Counted from the stretch's first letter, positions 28,128 to 38,026 are shown. The stretch is DNA of 64,000 nt from CAYSCZ01 sp051155775 (GCA_051155775.1 DAXETV010000029.1:1-64000), one strand, 5' to 3'. Numbers and translations: made by a program. The notes: generated from the letters alone by a model not told the origin.

Positions 28128-28423
28128 GTTCAGAACATAGAAATCAAGAAAGAAATCAACAGGAAATCATAGAAAATTTCTTGAAAAAGGAACCTTCCCT
28201 GGTGAGGCGTAAAGCTGATCATAAGGCTAACCAGGAAAAACAAGACTTATCCGAACCCAGCATTGAATTAGAGAAAGAAATTGTATCAGAAAATCTGGCT
28301 AAACTGTATTTAAAACAAGGTAAAACAGACAAAGCAATCAGCATTTATGAAAAGCTCATATTGAAATTTCCTGATAAAAAGAGTTACTTTGCGGCTTCTA
28401 TTGAAAAATTAAAAAATTTATAA
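28121..28423 (+). pseudogene. C-terminal TPR part of the frameshifted gene
   Basis: Reading from 28121 (frame -1 relative to the upstream part) gives about 100 residues including EIIENFLKKEPSLVRRK and a TPR-like pair of helices (SENLAKLYLKQGKTDKAISI, YEKLILKFPDKKSYFAASIE). No ATG or GTG lies at its beginning; the first possible start is a TTG at 28181 within the conserved ENFLKKEPSL segment. It ends at the TAA directly before the secG ATG. The break is a sequencing error at the poly-A run, a real mutation, or slippage expression. Confidence 0.7.
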
Positions 28424-28825
28424 ATGTATACATTAGTTGTGATACTGGCATTGTTATGCGGATTATTGTTAATATTAGTGGTTTTAGCTCAAAATCCTAA
28501 GGGAGGGGGTCTTTCAAGTCAGTTCGGAGGAAGTGGAGGGGCATCTCAAATTATGGGCGTTCAAAAAACAGGGGATATTTTGGAAAAACTTACCTGGGGA
28601 TTTGCCATCGCACTCTTGACACTTACCTTATCAACAAGTTTTTTAGTTGGTGAAAAAGAAGAAACTACCATAGAAAGTCCAAATGTAGATAGGGCTAACC
28701 AGAGAACTGTGGTTCCATCGTTGGGTGGAGGAACTACAAACCAGGAAAACGAACAACCTACTCAGGATGTCGAAGACCTTGAAGGACTAGAAGGTCTTAA
28801 TCCCGAAGAGGATGAATCAAATTAA
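28424..28825 (+). CDS. secG: Protein-export membrane protein SecG
   Basis: The 133-residue subunit of the SecYEG translocon has two membrane helices (about 1-22 and 55-75) joined by the characteristic Gly/Ser-rich loop (QNPKGGGLSSQFGG, GASQIMGV). The C-terminal acidic tail (ENEQPTQDVEDLEGLEGLNPEED) is longer than in Proteobacteria. The ATG directly follows the stop of the TPR gene, implying translational coupling. Confidence 0.93.
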   Translation: MYTLVVILALLCGLLLILVVLAQNPKGGGLSSQFGGSGGASQIMGVQKTGDILEKLTWGFAIALLTLTLSTSFLVGEKEETTIESPNVDRANQRTVVPSLGGGTTNQENEQPTQDVEDLEGLEGLNPEEDESN

Positions 28826-28830
28826 ACATA

Positions 28831-29544
28831 TTAGGCAGCACTTAAATGTCTTACAAGTAATCGTTTAGCTACAGGTAGGATTGTCTCAGCTACTGGGTAA
28901 CTAAGCTTACTTAAAATAAGATAAGTCGCTGGATTTGGCAGCTGTTTGTTTTTTCTTATCAACTGCATCTTAATTGATTCGTAACTATTGAATATTGACT
29001 TATTCTCTTTTTGGATAAAATTTGTTGAGATTCCTCTAAAATTTTCCTGATGATTTTTGAATACGGTTAGATTATAAAAATATATGAAAACCTCATTCTC
29101 ATTATCCCTATTCAGGAACAAATAACCTTCATCGGAATAAATAGGGGTCAGTCCAATAGCGGTTAGCTCCATATTTCCTTCAACAAGTTCATAAAGTTCC
29201 TTGCCTTCATTGATGTACTCTTCGAACTTGGGAATTGCAAAGAAAATAATATCCTCAATTTCTTTCATCATATCATCATCTTCAATCAACCTTTTGTAAG
29301 ATATTTTCAGTTTTTTAAAATCTGCTTTGGATATGCTTTTGGGAAAACTTTCATATACAATCTCTTTATTCTCTTTGATCTTCAACAAGTTCTTATAATG
29401 AAATACAAGGTCAGAAAGGAATGGAAATAATTTATTTAAAAGAAATTCTTTTCTGACATTCTTGAGATATGCCAAAAGGACATATTTTTTGTATTCAAAG
29501 TCAATTAATCCCTGCGTAATCCAATCATGATTTAATTTTTCCAT
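28831..29544 (-). CDS. Conserved hypothetical protein (Cytophagales type)
   Basis: From ATG 29544 the product has 237 residues (MEKLNHDWITQGLIDFEYKK). An upstream ATG at 29637 would add 31 residues of poor quality and is less likely. The protein is soluble, largely helical and charged, with no signal peptide (YVLLAYLKNVRKEFLLNKLFPFLSDLVFHY). I recall similar proteins beside secG/groES in Cytophagales, but no function is known. It is divergent from groES. Confidence 0.75.
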   Translation of the reverse strand: MEKLNHDWITQGLIDFEYKKYVLLAYLKNVRKEFLLNKLFPFLSDLVFHYKNLLKIKENKEIVYESFPKSISKADFKKLKISYKRLIEDDDMMKEIEDIIFFAIPKFEEYINEGKELYELVEGNMELTAIGLTPIYSDEGYLFLNRDNENEVFIYFYNLTVFKNHQENFRGISTNFIQKENKSIFNSYESIKMQLIRKNKQLPNPATYLILSKLSYPVAETILPVAKRLLVRHLSAA

Positions 29545-29749
29545 ATTCCAATCAATCAATTTTAAAATCAATATAAAAATTAGACGATTATTTTCATAAA
29601 CCACTGACATATTTTTTGATAGTGTAAATTTTGTCATGTTATAGACTGAAATTTTGTCTTGTATTTATTCAAATAATGGATTGGCACAGCTTATGTTACT
29701 ACGAGATTAGTTCTTAGTTTATTACTAACCTATTATAAATACAAGCAAA

Positions 29750-30028
29750 ATGTCAAAAGTTAACTTTAAACCATTAGCTGACAGGGTTCTAGTTGAGCCA
29801 GCTGTAGCAGAAGAAAAAACGGCTTCTGGGATCATAATCCCTGACACTGCCAAAGAAAAGCCTCAAAAAGGCGAGATTGTAGCTATCGGTTCCGGAAAAA
29901 AAGACGAACCTATCAATGTTAAAATAGGAGATCACGTGCTTTATGGTAAGTATGCCGGTACAGAAATCACAATTGATGACAAAGAGTACCTGATTATGAA
30001 AGAGTCAGATATCTACGGAATTATTTAA
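29750..30028 (+). CDS. groS: Co-chaperonin GroES
   Basis: The 92-residue heptameric lid of GroEL has the conserved start KPLADRVLVEP, the mobile loop EEKTASGIIIPDTAKEKPQKGEIVAIG and GDHVLYGKYAGTEI. It forms a two-gene operon with groEL 34 nt downstream. No CIRCE element is visible in the 105 nt upstream, so HrcA control of the usual kind is not supported. Confidence 0.97.
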   Translation: MSKVNFKPLADRVLVEPAVAEEKTASGIIIPDTAKEKPQKGEIVAIGSGKKDEPINVKIGDHVLYGKYAGTEITIDDKEYLIMKESDIYGII

Positions 30029-30062
30029 AAAATTTAATCTTTAACAAAAAAACCTAATTAGA

Positions 30063-31700
30063 ATGGCGAAAGAATTATTTTTCGATAGTGACGCAAGAGA
30101 TCAATTAAAAAAAGGTGTTGATACTCTTGCACATGCAGTAAAAGTTACCCTTGGTCCAAAAGGTCGTAATGTGGTAATTGACAAGAAATTTGGAGCTCCT
30201 TCTGTTACAAAAGATGGTGTCTCAGTTGCAAAAGAAATTGAATTAAAAGAACCCATTGAAAATATGGGGGCACAACTTGTTAAAGAGGTTGCCTCCAAAA
30301 CTGCAGATGATGCAGGTGATGGTACTACAACTGCAACGGTTCTAACACAGTCAATTTTCACACACGGAATAAAAAATGTGGCTGCAGGAGCAAATCCTAT
30401 GGATCTGAAAAGGGGTATAACCAAAGCCGTTGCTGCTGTGGTAGAAAATTTAAAATCCCAATCTAAAGAGATTAAAGGCTCAGATGAGATAGCTCAGGTA
30501 GCATCTGTTTCTGCAAACAACGATGCGGAGGTTGGTAAAATGATAGCAGCCGCTATGGATAAGGTAGGAAAGGATGGAGTAATCACAGTTGAAGAGGCAA
30601 AAGGCACGGAAACGGAAGTTAAAACCGTTGAGGGTATGCAATTCGATCGGGGTTATCTTTCACCCTATTTTGTTACCAATACCGATAAAATGGAAACTGA
30701 ATTAGAGAGTCCATATATATTGATATATGATAAAAAGATCTCTAACATGAAAGAACTTCTTCCAATCCTGGAAGCAGTTTCACAAACCGGAAAGCCATTA
30801 TTAATTATAGCAGAAGATGTGGAAGGTGAGGCTCTTGCAACGCTTGTGGTTAACAAAATAAGAGGTGCGTTAAAAATAGCCGCCGTTAAGGCTCCTGGTT
30901 TTGGTGACAGAAGAAAAGCTATGCTAGAAGATATAGCTATACTCACCGGTGGTACCGTCATTTCTGAGGAAAGGGGTTATAAGCTTGAAAATGCGACCAT
31001 AGATTATCTTGGAACCGCTGAGAAAATCAACATTGACAAAGACAATACTACCCTGGTTAATGGTGCTGGTTCTCAAGAAGATATTAAGGCGAGAATTAAT
31101 CAAATCAAACAACAAATTGAAAATACAACATCAGATTACGACAAAGAGAAGCTACAGGAGCGATTAGCAAAATTATCTGGTGGTGTGGCAATTCTTTACA
31201 TTGGTGCAGCTACAGAAGTAGAAATGAAGGAAAAGAAAGACTTGGTAGATGATGCCCTACATGCAACAAGAGCAGCTGTTCAGGAAGGTATAATCGCAGG
31301 TGGTGGTGTTCCTTTGATCAGGGCTATAAGTTGCCTTGAAGGACTGGAAGTTGAAAATGCTGATCAGGAAACCGGTGTGGGTATCGTTAAACTTGCATTG
31401 GAGTCTCCATTAAGAACAATCGTTGAAAATGCTGGTGGCGAAGGATCTATAGTAGTCCAAAAAGTAAAAGAAGGCAAAGAAGATTATGGATACAATGCTG
31501 CTACTGATATTTATGAAAATATGTTTGCGGCTGGTATTATCGACCCTACTAAGGTGACAAGGCTGGCTTTAGAAAATGCCGCATCAATCGCAGGTTTATT
31601 ATTAACCACGGAATGTGCTGTTGTTGAGGAGCCTGAAAAAGAAGGTGCAGCTGGAGCTCCCGCTATGCCTCCCGGTGGAGGAATGGGCGGAATGATGTAA
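30063..31700 (+). CDS. groL: Chaperonin GroEL
   Basis: The 545-residue subunit forms the tetradecameric folding chamber. It has the ATP-site motif GDGTTTATVL (about 86-95), the conserved VTLGPKGRNVV start, the apical-domain segment around LLIIAEDVEGEALATLV, and the Gly/Met-rich tail GGGMGGMM. Length and features are standard. A hairpin terminator follows. Confidence 0.98.
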   Translation: MAKELFFDSDARDQLKKGVDTLAHAVKVTLGPKGRNVVIDKKFGAPSVTKDGVSVAKEIELKEPIENMGAQLVKEVASKTADDAGDGTTTATVLTQSIFTHGIKNVAAGANPMDLKRGITKAVAAVVENLKSQSKEIKGSDEIAQVASVSANNDAEVGKMIAAAMDKVGKDGVITVEEAKGTETEVKTVEGMQFDRGYLSPYFVTNTDKMETELESPYILIYDKKISNMKELLPILEAVSQTGKPLLIIAEDVEGEALATLVVNKIRGALKIAAVKAPGFGDRRKAMLEDIAILTGGTVISEERGYKLENATIDYLGTAEKINIDKDNTTLVNGAGSQEDIKARINQIKQQIENTTSDYDKEKLQERLAKLSGGVAILYIGAATEVEMKEKKDLVDDALHATRAAVQEGIIAGGGVPLIRAISCLEGLEVENADQETGVGIVKLALESPLRTIVENAGGEGSIVVQKVKEGKEDYGYNAATDIYENMFAAGIIDPTKVTRLALENAASIAGLLLTTECAVVEEPEKEGAAGAPAMPPGGGMGGMM

Positions 31701-31724
31701 TAATTTTCACATTTCATAATAAAT

Positions 31725-31764
31725 AAAAAAGGCCGTCTCAAAGTTAAATGGGGCGGTTTTTTTT
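31725..31764 (+). terminator. Rho-independent terminator after groEL
   Basis: Arms around GGCCGTCT (31731-31738) and GGGCGG (31750-31755) pair through several G-U pairs and extend into an A-run/T-run pair, with an 11-nt loop and a T tract after 31756. Confidence 0.6.
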
Positions 31765-31814
31765 ATTCTTAGTTGTCAGATACTCTTTATTGGTATCACT
31801 TCTAAATTTATAGT

Positions 31815-31988
31815 TTAAGGTGTAGGATAAAACTGTACATCTTCTACCTTTTCAAGGGCTTTCAGTATAAGTCTTCGGAACCCTTTATTGTGTGTTTGAT
31901 GGAACCAAAGGTAGCCTCCAAATCTCAAGGCTACTTGACCGGTGCTGTAAGCCTTTTTCGGAAGAGGTTTTCTCTGACACGCTGTTTT
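31815..31988 (-). other. Short start-less open frame in line with the preceding gene
   Basis: After the TAA of the next entry the same frame stays open for 57 codons and reads CQRKPLPKKAYSTGQVALRF, then GGYLWFHQTHNKGFRRLILK, ending PTP. The composition is protein-like but there is no ATG, GTG or TTG near its beginning. It may be a decayed C-terminal piece, a chance frame, or an unrecognised small gene. The rest of the 31765-31988 spacer shows no other feature. Confidence 0.25.
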
Positions 31989-32507
31989 TTAATATCTCCT
32001 CTTTAGAATTTCGGAATAGATAATCGCTTTCCTGGCACCATTAGGATCTCTTAATGAGTTTCTAATTTCTTTGGCCAGTTTATTGTCCTTTTTTTTCTTG
32101 TGATATATATCATCGAAACTTTTATCCTTTAGCAAAGATTTTTCGGAATCATCATCACTTTGAAAATACCTTTTCGCTTCTTTTATTGAATCTTCAAATA
32201 CTTGTTTTGACTCAGCATCTTCATGTGATGAAGGTCTTCGCTTTTCGTCTCGATCCTTTTCTCTTTCGGAAGTTTCCTGAAATACAGGTTTGTATTCATC
32301 ATCCTGATCTTCCTCCTCAGTTTCCTGATCTTTTTTGGAAGTGAATTCTTCCAATAGTTCCTCAAATGAGGCAGGCCTCTTCTCCCGTTGTGTTTCTTCT
32401 GTTGCCTGAGTGGGCTGTGGTGTTTTCGTACGCTTTTTTCTAAACGCTCTGGAAAGAAAATAGATAATTCCAAAGATCAGATAAATTAATATTTCAATAT
32501 TGTCCAT
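31989..32507 (-). CDS. Single-pass membrane protein with long charged tail
   Basis: The 172-residue product has one N-terminal helix (IEILIYLIFGIIYFLSRAF, about 4-22), then a highly charged E/D/K-rich stretch and a conserved-looking C-terminus (NSLRDPNGARKAIIYSEILKRRY). The C-terminal type is common in short Bacteroidota proteins of unknown function. It is divergent from smc with 62 nt between starts. Confidence 0.75.
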   Translation of the reverse strand: MDNIEILIYLIFGIIYFLSRAFRKKRTKTPQPTQATEETQREKRPASFEELLEEFTSKKDQETEEEDQDDEYKPVFQETSEREKDRDEKRRPSSHEDAESKQVFEDSIKEAKRYFQSDDDSEKSLLKDKSFDDIYHKKKKDNKLAKEIRNSLRDPNGARKAIIYSEILKRRY

Positions 32508-32569
32508 AAATCAAAATTAAGAAATAAGCCTAACTTTGACAGTTTTTAAGATATAATCCTGCCATATTC

Positions 32570-35500
32570 ATGCTGCTTACCAAATTAGAAATAAAAGGTT
32601 TTAAAAGCTTTGCAGATAAAGTATTCATTGGATTTGACAGTGGCGTCACAGGTATTGTGGGGCCCAATGGTTGCGGCAAATCAAATATTGTTGATTCCAT
32701 CAGATGGGTGCTGGGAGAGCAGAAGTCAAGTGCCCTGAGGTCAGAAAAGATGGAGAATATCATTTTCAACGGCACAAAAAATCGCAAACCGACCCAACTG
32801 GCCGAAGTTTCCCTCACATTTAACAATACCAGGAACTTGCTACCCACAGAATATTCTGAGGTTACAATTACCAGGAGGTACTACCGGTCAGGGGAAAGTG
32901 AATATTTACTAAACGGTGTCCCATGCAGGCTTAAGGATATTACCAACCTCTTCCTGGACACCGGCATATCATCAAATAGTTACGCCATCATTGAGTTGAA
33001 AATGGTTGATGACCTGTTAAATGACAAGGGGAACTCCCGTCGCCAACTATTTGAAGAGTCTGCAGGAATATCAAAATTTAAAATACGAAAAAAAGAAACC
33101 TTAAAAAAACTTAGTGATACCGATATGGACCTGGAACGGGTCGATGATCTGCTTTATGAAATTGAAAAAAACTTAAAATCCCTTGAAAAACAATCCAAGC
33201 AAGCTAAAAAATACTATGTTATAAAAGAAGACTACAAAAATGCATCAATAGCTCTGGCTAATAAGTCTCTATCAGACTTTAAAAATAAACTTACAGAAGT
33301 TAATGAATCGATAAATAACCATTCTGACAAAAAGCTCGAAATAAGTAAAAGACAAAAGGAGAATGACGCAACGATTCAAAAAGCAAAATCCGATTTAATC
33401 CTGAAAGAAAAATATTTGTCAAGCCGTCAGCAGACCTTAAATGAACATGTAAATAGAATCCGACAGTATGAAAGTGAAAACAAAATACGCAATGAAAGAC
33501 TGAGATTTCTGAATGATAAGTCTGATAGCCTTAAGCAGCAAATTGAACAAGACCGGAAAAGTAATGACCGGGCAGCTTTTTCTTTAAATAGTCTGCAAAA
33601 TGAATTGGAGACAGCGGAAAAAATTTATGATGAGATAACACAAAAAGTGGGTTCACTAAAACAACATTACGAGGATCAAAAACAAAAAACTCAAAAACTT
33701 ACTGAAGAAGCCAACCTAATCAAAGAGCAGGTAAATGCACAGCGAGACCACAATTACCAGCTAAATAAGTCACTGGAAATCAAAGAAATGCAGTTAAGTT
33801 CTTTAAATGAACAAAAAGATAAAATTCAAAAAGACTCTTCCATGCAATCATCAAGTCTGGAAACCTTTAAGAAAAAGTTGGATGAAATACGCATTGCAAA
33901 AGAGGAAGCAGATCGGCAACTCAGCAAATCCATTGACAAGGAAAAGTTTCTGGAAGAGACCCTAAACCAAACTGGAAAAACTATTCAATTATTAAAAGAG
34001 GATATCACGAAGGTCAACAGAAAATATGATGCAATCCGTAATGAATTTAATCTTACACGCTCACTAGTTGATAATCTCGAAGGATTCCCGGAGGCCATCA
34101 AGTTTTTAAAAAAACATTCTGATTGGGCGGAAGAGGCACCCCTACTCTCTGACATTCTTACCTGTCCGGAGGATTACAGGGTAACGATAGAAAACTACCT
34201 GGAACCGGTTATGAACTATTTTGTAGTTGAAACAGAGAGACAAGCCTATCAGGCCGTCAATATTTTAAGCGACTCGGCAAAAGGCAAAGCAAACTTCTTC
34301 GTACTGGAGAATTTTGAAAATTATAAAGCTGAAGAATCAAAAATTTTTTATGATGGAATTGCCGCCATAGATATCATTGAATTTGATAATCGATACAAGA
34401 ACCTACTTTTATTCCTACTTGATAAGGTATATATCCTCGATGGAAATAATCTTGAAGATTATGAAGTGGGAAAAAATATCGTTCTCATGGCTAAATCGGG
34501 AAAAATCACTAAAAAATTTAACATCATTTCCGGCGGCTCAGTAGGACTTTTTGAAGGGAAAAGGATTGGGCGAGCAAAGAATTTGAAAAAGTTGGAACAG
34601 AAAAGTGAGGAATTGATCAACAGAAAACAACAACTTGAACATAGACTAAAACAGACCAACGAACAATTAGCCCAATACCAGGGCCAATCTCAAAAAAACT
34701 ACATAGAAGAGTTAAAGAAAAAAGCTTCATTATTAAATGAAGATTATATATCCATAAAAGCCAAGCAGGAACAGTTTCAGCAGCAATTAGATACCAATAT
34801 CACAAGGCAGGAGGACATCGATCAGCAAATCATTAACTTAAACACGGAAATCAGTACATTAAAACCAGAAGCAGAAGCTCAAAAAAATCAACTTCAATCC
34901 ATCATCGATAAGAACGAAGCCTTTCAGGAGGAGTTGAAAGGGTATAATGAGATCTTAAGCCAGAAATCATCAGCCTATAATCAAGAAAATATCCTCTACC
35001 ATCAGCAACAAAATAAAGTCAACAGCATAAAGCAAGAATTATCCTTTAAGCAATCTACTTATGAAAGCAGTAAAACACGGATTGAAAAAAATCAATTGGA
35101 ACTAAAAAATACTGATTTAGAAATAAAGAAGTTGGTAGAGAACACCGCTAAAGATGACGATAAGCTAATTGAAATGTATGAGGAGAAAGAAACTATTGAA
35201 GTAAGTGTTAATGACGCTGAAAAAGCATACTATGAATCAAGGGGAATAATAGACAAATACGAGAAAGATGGTCGCGAACTTCAACGGAGTAAAGAAGCTC
35301 AGGACAATCTGATTATGGAATACCAAAATAAGCAAAATGAAATTAAACTGCATATTAATTCATTGATTGACAGAATTCGGGTAACGTTTGATCTTGATTT
35401 AAACGCATATGAATCAGCTGAAAGCGTGTACAATAAGCTAACCCACGCCGAACTTGAAGAAAAAGTAAAAAACATTAAACAAAAACTCGATAATATCGGG

Positions 35501-36100
35501 CCGATCAACCCAATGGCCATGGAAGCCTATGAGGAAATAAATGAAAGGCATGAATTTATCAATTCCCAAAAAGAAGATTTGGTTAATGCTAAAAGCAATT
35601 TATTGACTACCATTAAAGAAATAGATGAAGTAGCGAAACAAAATTTCCTGGATTCATTTGAACAAATAAATACCAATTTCAAAAAAGTTTTTTGCTCCCT
35701 GTTTTCGGAAGAAGATGATTGCTATTTGAAACTAGACAATCCGGAAGACCCACTGGAATCACACATTGAGATCATTGCCAAACCGAAAGGAAAGCGACCA
35801 CTATCCATCAATCAACTATCAGGTGGTGAAAAAACACTAACTGCAATTTCATTACTATTTGCCATCTATCTTTTAAAGCCTGCACCATTCTGTATCTTCG
35901 ATGAAGTTGATGCGCCTCTGGACGATATGAACATTGATAAATTTAATGGTATCATCAGGGATTTTTCAGATAATTCCCAATTCATAATCGTAACCCATAA
36001 TAAAAGAACCATGGCTAGTACAGACATTATGTACGGAATCACTATGAACGAACCCGGAGTTTCTACATTAGTAGCCGTTGACTTAAGGGAACTTGCCTAA
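32570..36100 (+). CDS. smc: Chromosome segregation ATPase SMC
   Basis: The 1176-residue product is full length. Walker A is GPNGCGKSN (31-39), followed by the RWVLGEQ segment. Long coiled coils (about 170-495 and 665-1010) flank a hinge around 503-660 (LEGFPEAIKFLKKH, LSDILTCPEDY). The ABC signature LSGGEKTL is at 1083 and Walker B/D-loop FDEVDAPLDD at about 1110-1119. SMC with ScpAB organises and separates chromosomes; scpAB are not in this window. Confidence 0.97.
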   Translation: MLLTKLEIKGFKSFADKVFIGFDSGVTGIVGPNGCGKSNIVDSIRWVLGEQKSSALRSEKMENIIFNGTKNRKPTQLAEVSLTFNNTRNLLPTEYSEVTITRRYYRSGESEYLLNGVPCRLKDITNLFLDTGISSNSYAIIELKMVDDLLNDKGNSRRQLFEESAGISKFKIRKKETLKKLSDTDMDLERVDDLLYEIEKNLKSLEKQSKQAKKYYVIKEDYKNASIALANKSLSDFKNKLTEVNESINNHSDKKLEISKRQKENDATIQKAKSDLILKEKYLSSRQQTLNEHVNRIRQYESENKIRNERLRFLNDKSDSLKQQIEQDRKSNDRAAFSLNSLQNELETAEKIYDEITQKVGSLKQHYEDQKQKTQKLTEEANLIKEQVNAQRDHNYQLNKSLEIKEMQLSSLNEQKDKIQKDSSMQSSSLETFKKKLDEIRIAKEEADRQLSKSIDKEKFLEETLNQTGKTIQLLKEDITKVNRKYDAIRNEFNLTRSLVDNLEGFPEAIKFLKKHSDWAEEAPLLSDILTCPEDYRVTIENYLEPVMNYFVVETERQAYQAVNILSDSAKGKANFFVLENFENYKAEESKIFYDGIAAIDIIEFDNRYKNLLLFLLDKVYILDGNNLEDYEVGKNIVLMAKSGKITKKFNIISGGSVGLFEGKRIGRAKNLKKLEQKSEELINRKQQLEHRLKQTNEQLAQYQGQSQKNYIEELKKKASLLNEDYISIKAKQEQFQQQLDTNITRQEDIDQQIINLNTEISTLKPEAEAQKNQLQSIIDKNEAFQEELKGYNEILSQKSSAYNQENILYHQQQNKVNSIKQELSFKQSTYESSKTRIEKNQLELKNTDLEIKKLVENTAKDDDKLIEMYEEKETIEVSVNDAEKAYYESRGIIDKYEKDGRELQRSKEAQDNLIMEYQNKQNEIKLHINSLIDRIRVTFDLDLNAYESAESVYNKLTHAELEEKVKNIKQKLDNIGPINPMAMEAYEEINERHEFINSQKEDLVNAKSNLLTTIKEIDEVAKQNFLDSFEQINTNFKKVFCSLFSEEDDCYLKLDNPEDPLESHIEIIAKPKGKRPLSINQLSGGEKTLTAISLLFAIYLLKPAPFCIFDEVDAPLDDMNIDKFNGIIRDFSDNSQFIIVTHNKRTMASTDIMYGITMNEPGVSTLVAVDLRELA

Positions 36101-36123
36101 AGAATTATTGAAATTTTTTAAAT

Positions 36124-36183
36124 AAAAATAGTATGCATGCATACTATTTTTCACTATTTTTGAAATAGTATGCATGCATACTA
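36124..36183. promoter_or_regulatory. Twin palindromic operators upstream of the acyl-CoA dehydrogenase gene
   Basis: Two copies of AGTATGCATGCATACT sit with centres 37 nt apart. The first is part of a perfect 28-bp palindrome (36124-36151), the second of an 18-bp palindrome (36166-36183). They lie 27-86 nt before the start codon at 36210. The size and symmetry are those of TetR- or MarR-family sites controlling fatty-acid genes; the regulator is not in the window. Confidence 0.7.
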
Positions 36184-36209
36184 AATATTAAGTCAAAACA
36201 CTTTAATGA

Positions 36210-38006
36210 ATGGAAACTATAACCACAAAAAAAGCAATTAGAGGAGGAGAGTTTCTGATCCGGGAAACTGATCCTCAGGATATCTTCATACGTGAAGATT
36301 TTAGTGAAGAACAAATGATGATGGCCAATGCATGTGAGGATTTTGTCGAAAAAGAAATAGAGCCTAATGTTGAGCGTATGGACAGCCTTGAGGAAGGATT
36401 TATGGCCTCGTTACTTGATAAAGCCGGGGAATTAGGCTTGTTAGGTGTCAGCATTCCTGAACAATACGGTGGATTAGGCATGAGTTTTAATACCAGCATG
36501 TTAATCGCTGATGTTATTGGATCCGCCGGTTCCTTTTCCACAGCTTACGGTGCCCATACAGGAATAGGTACCCTGCCAATTTTATATTACGGTACAGAAA
36601 CACAAAAATCAAAATATCTTCCCAAACTAGCTTCTGGGGAATGGAAAGCATGTTATTGCCTTACAGAACCAAACGCAGGCTCTGATGCCAATTCCGGTAA
36701 AACAAAAGCAACACTTTCTGAAGATGGCAGGCATTACCTCATCAATGGCCAAAAAATGTGGATCTCAAATGGTGGTTTCGCAGATTTATTTATTGTATTT
36801 GCCAAAATTGATGACGATAAGCATCTGACCGCGTTTATCGTGGAGAAAAGCTTTGGTGGCATCACCATGAATGATGAGGAGCGAAAACTGGGGATAAAAG
36901 GTTCATCTACACGACAGGTATTTTTTAATGATTGCAAAGTACCGCTGGAAAATATATTATCGGAGAGAGAAAATGGTTTTAAAATAGCGGTTAATGTTTT
37001 AAACATTGGCAGGGTTAAACTCGGTGTTGGCGTAATAGGGGGTTGTAAAAAAATTATTGACCTTAGTGTCAATTATGCCCATGAAAGAAAACAATTTGGA
37101 CAATCCATCAGCAATTTCGGTGCCATCAAGCATAAATTCGGTGAAATGATCGCCAGAACATATGCTTGTGAATCAGCATCCTACCGGGCAGGGCAAAATA
37201 TTGAAGACAAGATTGAATCAAATCTTGCCGAAGGAATGGATGATCAAAGCGCTAAATTGAAAGCGCTTGAACAGTTTGCCATTGAATGTGCAATCATAAA
37301 AATTCACGGTTCCGAGGTGTTGGATTATGTTGTTGATGAAGGTGTCCAAATATACGGTGGAATGGGTTTTTCAGAAGAAGCACCCATGGCCAGGGCTTAC
37401 CGTGATGCCAGAATTACCAGAATTTATGAAGGCACCAATGAAATAAACAGAATGATGCTGGTGGGTATGCTCATGAAGCGGGCAATGAAAGGCGAATTAA
37501 ATTTAATGGAACCAGCGAAAGCTGTGGGTAAAGAATTAACCGCCGTACCATCTTTTGAAACCCCTGACTTATCCCAACCACTTTCTGCAGAAAAACAAGT
37601 CGTTAAAAATCTTAAAAAAGTGGTGCTTATGATTGCTGGAAAAGCTGCACAGAAATTTGGTGCCGCCCTAAATGAAGAACAAGAGATATTACTCAATATC
37701 GCAGATATAATTACTGAGATCTATGCTGCTGAATCTGCAATCCTAAGAACCGAAAAACTGATCAGTGTTCGGGGTAAAGAAGCCTGCAAATCATATGAAA
37801 ATATGACCAAAATATACCTCAATCATGCAATACAGGTAATCAACAATGCAGGAAATGAAGCCATAGCAGCCTTTGCTGCAGGTGATGAGTTGAAGGTAAT
37901 GACCATGGGCATGAAAAGATTTACCAAAGCAAATGCTGTAAACACTAAAAACCTTAGAAGAGAAATAGCAGAAGAGGCCATTGCTAAAAATGGCTATCTC
38001 TATTAA
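36210..38006 (+). CDS. Acyl-CoA dehydrogenase, VLCAD/ACAD9-like
   Basis: The 598-residue flavoenzyme of fatty-acid beta-oxidation has the N-terminal ACAD domain (GELGLLGVSIPEQYGGLGMS), FAD/substrate motifs CYCLTEPNAGSD and KMWISNGGFADLFIVFAK, and the catalytic-Glu region RIYEGTNEINRMM (about 405-417). The extra C-terminal domain of about 170 residues is the mark of very-long-chain-type enzymes. The promoter carries two palindromic operators, so expression is probably controlled by fatty-acid availability. A strong terminator follows. Confidence 0.93.
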   Translation: METITTKKAIRGGEFLIRETDPQDIFIREDFSEEQMMMANACEDFVEKEIEPNVERMDSLEEGFMASLLDKAGELGLLGVSIPEQYGGLGMSFNTSMLIADVIGSAGSFSTAYGAHTGIGTLPILYYGTETQKSKYLPKLASGEWKACYCLTEPNAGSDANSGKTKATLSEDGRHYLINGQKMWISNGGFADLFIVFAKIDDDKHLTAFIVEKSFGGITMNDEERKLGIKGSSTRQVFFNDCKVPLENILSERENGFKIAVNVLNIGRVKLGVGVIGGCKKIIDLSVNYAHERKQFGQSISNFGAIKHKFGEMIARTYACESASYRAGQNIEDKIESNLAEGMDDQSAKLKALEQFAIECAIIKIHGSEVLDYVVDEGVQIYGGMGFSEEAPMARAYRDARITRIYEGTNEINRMMLVGMLMKRAMKGELNLMEPAKAVGKELTAVPSFETPDLSQPLSAEKQVVKNLKKVVLMIAGKAAQKFGAALNEEQEILLNIADIITEIYAAESAILRTEKLISVRGKEACKSYENMTKIYLNHAIQVINNAGNEAIAAFAAGDELKVMTMGMKRFTKANAVNTKNLRREIAEEAIAKNGYLY

Positions 38007-38026
38007 ATACACACTGCATTCATTTT

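Noticed and set aside
29682..29697. Sigma-54-like sequence TGGCACAGCTTATGTT upstream of groES
   Set aside because: The -24 half fits but the -12 half has GT instead of GC; one weak match beside an activator gene in the window is not enough.
29640..29749. CIRCE heat-shock element upstream of groES
   Set aside because: Neither TTAGCACTC nor GAGTGCTAA is present.
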